Below, one piece after another: positions 63,356 to 64,000 of a stretch of DNA of 64,000 bases (positions within the stretch are counted from its first letter, which is position 1; every line of letters starts with the position of its first letter). The translations under genes and the position numbers were made by a program. Below the pieces are notes generated by a model that was given only the letters and a program-made list of their open reading frames with translations, did not search any database and was not told the origin of the DNA. This stretch comes from Paraburkholderia caballeronis (lineage in GTDB: Bacteria > Pseudomonadota > Gammaproteobacteria > Burkholderiales > Burkholderiaceae), in the NCBI RefSeq assembly GCF_900104845.1, contig NZ_FNSR01000001.1:248001-312000 (forward strand), read 5' to 3'.

Positions 63356-64000
63356 GCGTGGCGATTGTGCGCGACGCCCGGGGGCTGTGTCAATGCGAGA
63401 AAAAACGGGAGGGGTGGGGTGGGGCTGTTGCAGGGCGTGTGCTGGGGGGTATGAGGTCGGCGTGCAGAAGGACGCGGCGGGCCGTGGGCGATGGCTGGCC
63501 ACCCGGCCGAATGAAGCGTGTGCTGAATGCGCGAGGCGGGAAAGAGGCCGCTTCGAGTCGTGTGTCGCGTCGGCCGGGCAGCGGAATCGCGACGGAGATG
63601 AGGCTGCACCGGAAAACCTGGTGGGTTCGCGTGTTGCTGTACCACCCCGGGGCGGCGTGGAGAATAAGAACGCAGTTCAAAAAGGCTCATCGGAGCGTTG
63701 AAGAGTGAGCCAGCAAATCAGGCAACAGGCCAGCTTGAGGAGCCCTTCGTGAATGTCGGCTCGTCGTTGCGGTGTGGCGTTCGACACCGCGCATGAGCAC
63801 AATGCTGAGGATACGGTCAGCGGCGCACAGATCGTTCCGGGCGAGTGCGCAGGAAGTCGAACAGGGCATGCGATGGAGCCGGAATGGGACGGTTATGGCT
63901 TCGATCCCATGCTGCCGCTGGTGTGGCAAACGCGAACCGGTCTGACGCCGACCACAGCGGGCATTCATCTGGAAATCAGGCTCCGGGAGCGATGATGGAA
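63356..64000. other. Right-edge region without an intact gene
   Basis: About 645 bases. The left part (63356-63420) should contain the gcv promoter on the minus strand; GTGTCAATGCGAGAAAAAACG is its AT-richest patch. The middle shows nothing recognisable. From about 63677 to 63770 there is the remnant of an IS5-type transposase. The remainder to the window end shows no clear gene; frames there lack family signatures. Confidence 0.45.
63677..63766 (-). pseudogene. C-terminal remnant of an IS5-family transposase
   Basis: The minus-strand frame ending at the TGA complement (63677-63679) encodes [19 protein letters not shown] then [10 protein letters not shown], matching the characteristic end of IS402/IS1479-like IS5-family transposases. 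The expected upstream WVVERTFAW helix region is missing or out of frame; GVERH appears in another frame at about 63780-63795. The gene is therefore decayed. It continues, if at all, only as scattered fragments. Confidence 0.6.

Overview
This is a high-GC (roughly two-thirds G+C), gene-dense chromosomal segment. Gene content and order point to Burkholderiaceae (Burkholderia/Paraburkholderia and relatives): mnmG-rsmG-parA-parB-atpIBEFHAGDC, then an acyl-CoA ligase, hemE, priA and a trifunctional putA, with two canonical parS sites beside the par genes. That par/atp block normally lies near the origin of the primary chromosome. The genus is inferred from recalled gene order and protein similarity; no search was run.

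Layout. 0-8 kb: end of an unidentified gene, a class I glutamine amidotransferase, an old-yellow-enzyme reductase, a small SET-domain protein with a Ser/Lys-repeat tail, a QseB/QseC-like two-component pair, a small conserved protein, phhB without phhA, an Lrp/AsnC regulator and a CYTH protein. 7.7-17.6 kb: a LysR regulator divergent from mmsA, then a striking 49-bp tandem hairpin array, a GMC dehydrogenase and a complete branched-chain-type ABC transporter, which together look like an uncharacterised uptake-and-oxidation locus. 18.2-24.6 kb: a second Liv-type transporter with two paralogous binding proteins and a permease-ATPase fusion. It ends in a terminator whose stem is also a parS site. 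24.8-38.5 kb: mnmG (carrying a second parS inside its coding sequence), rsmG, parA, parB, an anion permease and the complete F1Fo ATP synthase operon with a recognisable sigma70 promoter and several intercistronic hairpins. 38.7-48.3 kb: acyl-CoA ligase, a cyclohexadienyl-dehydratase-like periplasmic protein, hemE, priA (two DnaA boxes upstream), a YeiH-type permease overlapping a Cys-rich small protein, and a 51-residue membrane protein. 48.5-53.8 kb: putA with a likely PutA operator, then a Liv-type binding protein. 53.9-63.4 kb, minus strand: the gcvTHP glycine cleavage operon under a tandem glycine riboswitch, then an alginate-lyase-like protein, sdaA and a ThDP enzyme. The right edge holds a decayed IS5-family transposase end.

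How it fits together. Much of the window is amino-acid supply and catabolism: proline (putA), glycine (gcv), serine (sdaA), phenylalanine (phhB, pheC-like) and three branched-chain-type uptake systems or binding proteins. The rest is core replication, segregation and energy machinery.

Most unusual signal. The 49-bp unit at 10397-10725 has arms that co-vary while staying paired. A single unit of the same architecture sits directly before atpC and a diverged one before atpG. In all three places the unit ends in, or directly abuts, a Shine-Dalgarno sequence (ACAGGAG or ACAAAGGAG). This suggests a dispersed hairpin family associated with translation starts.
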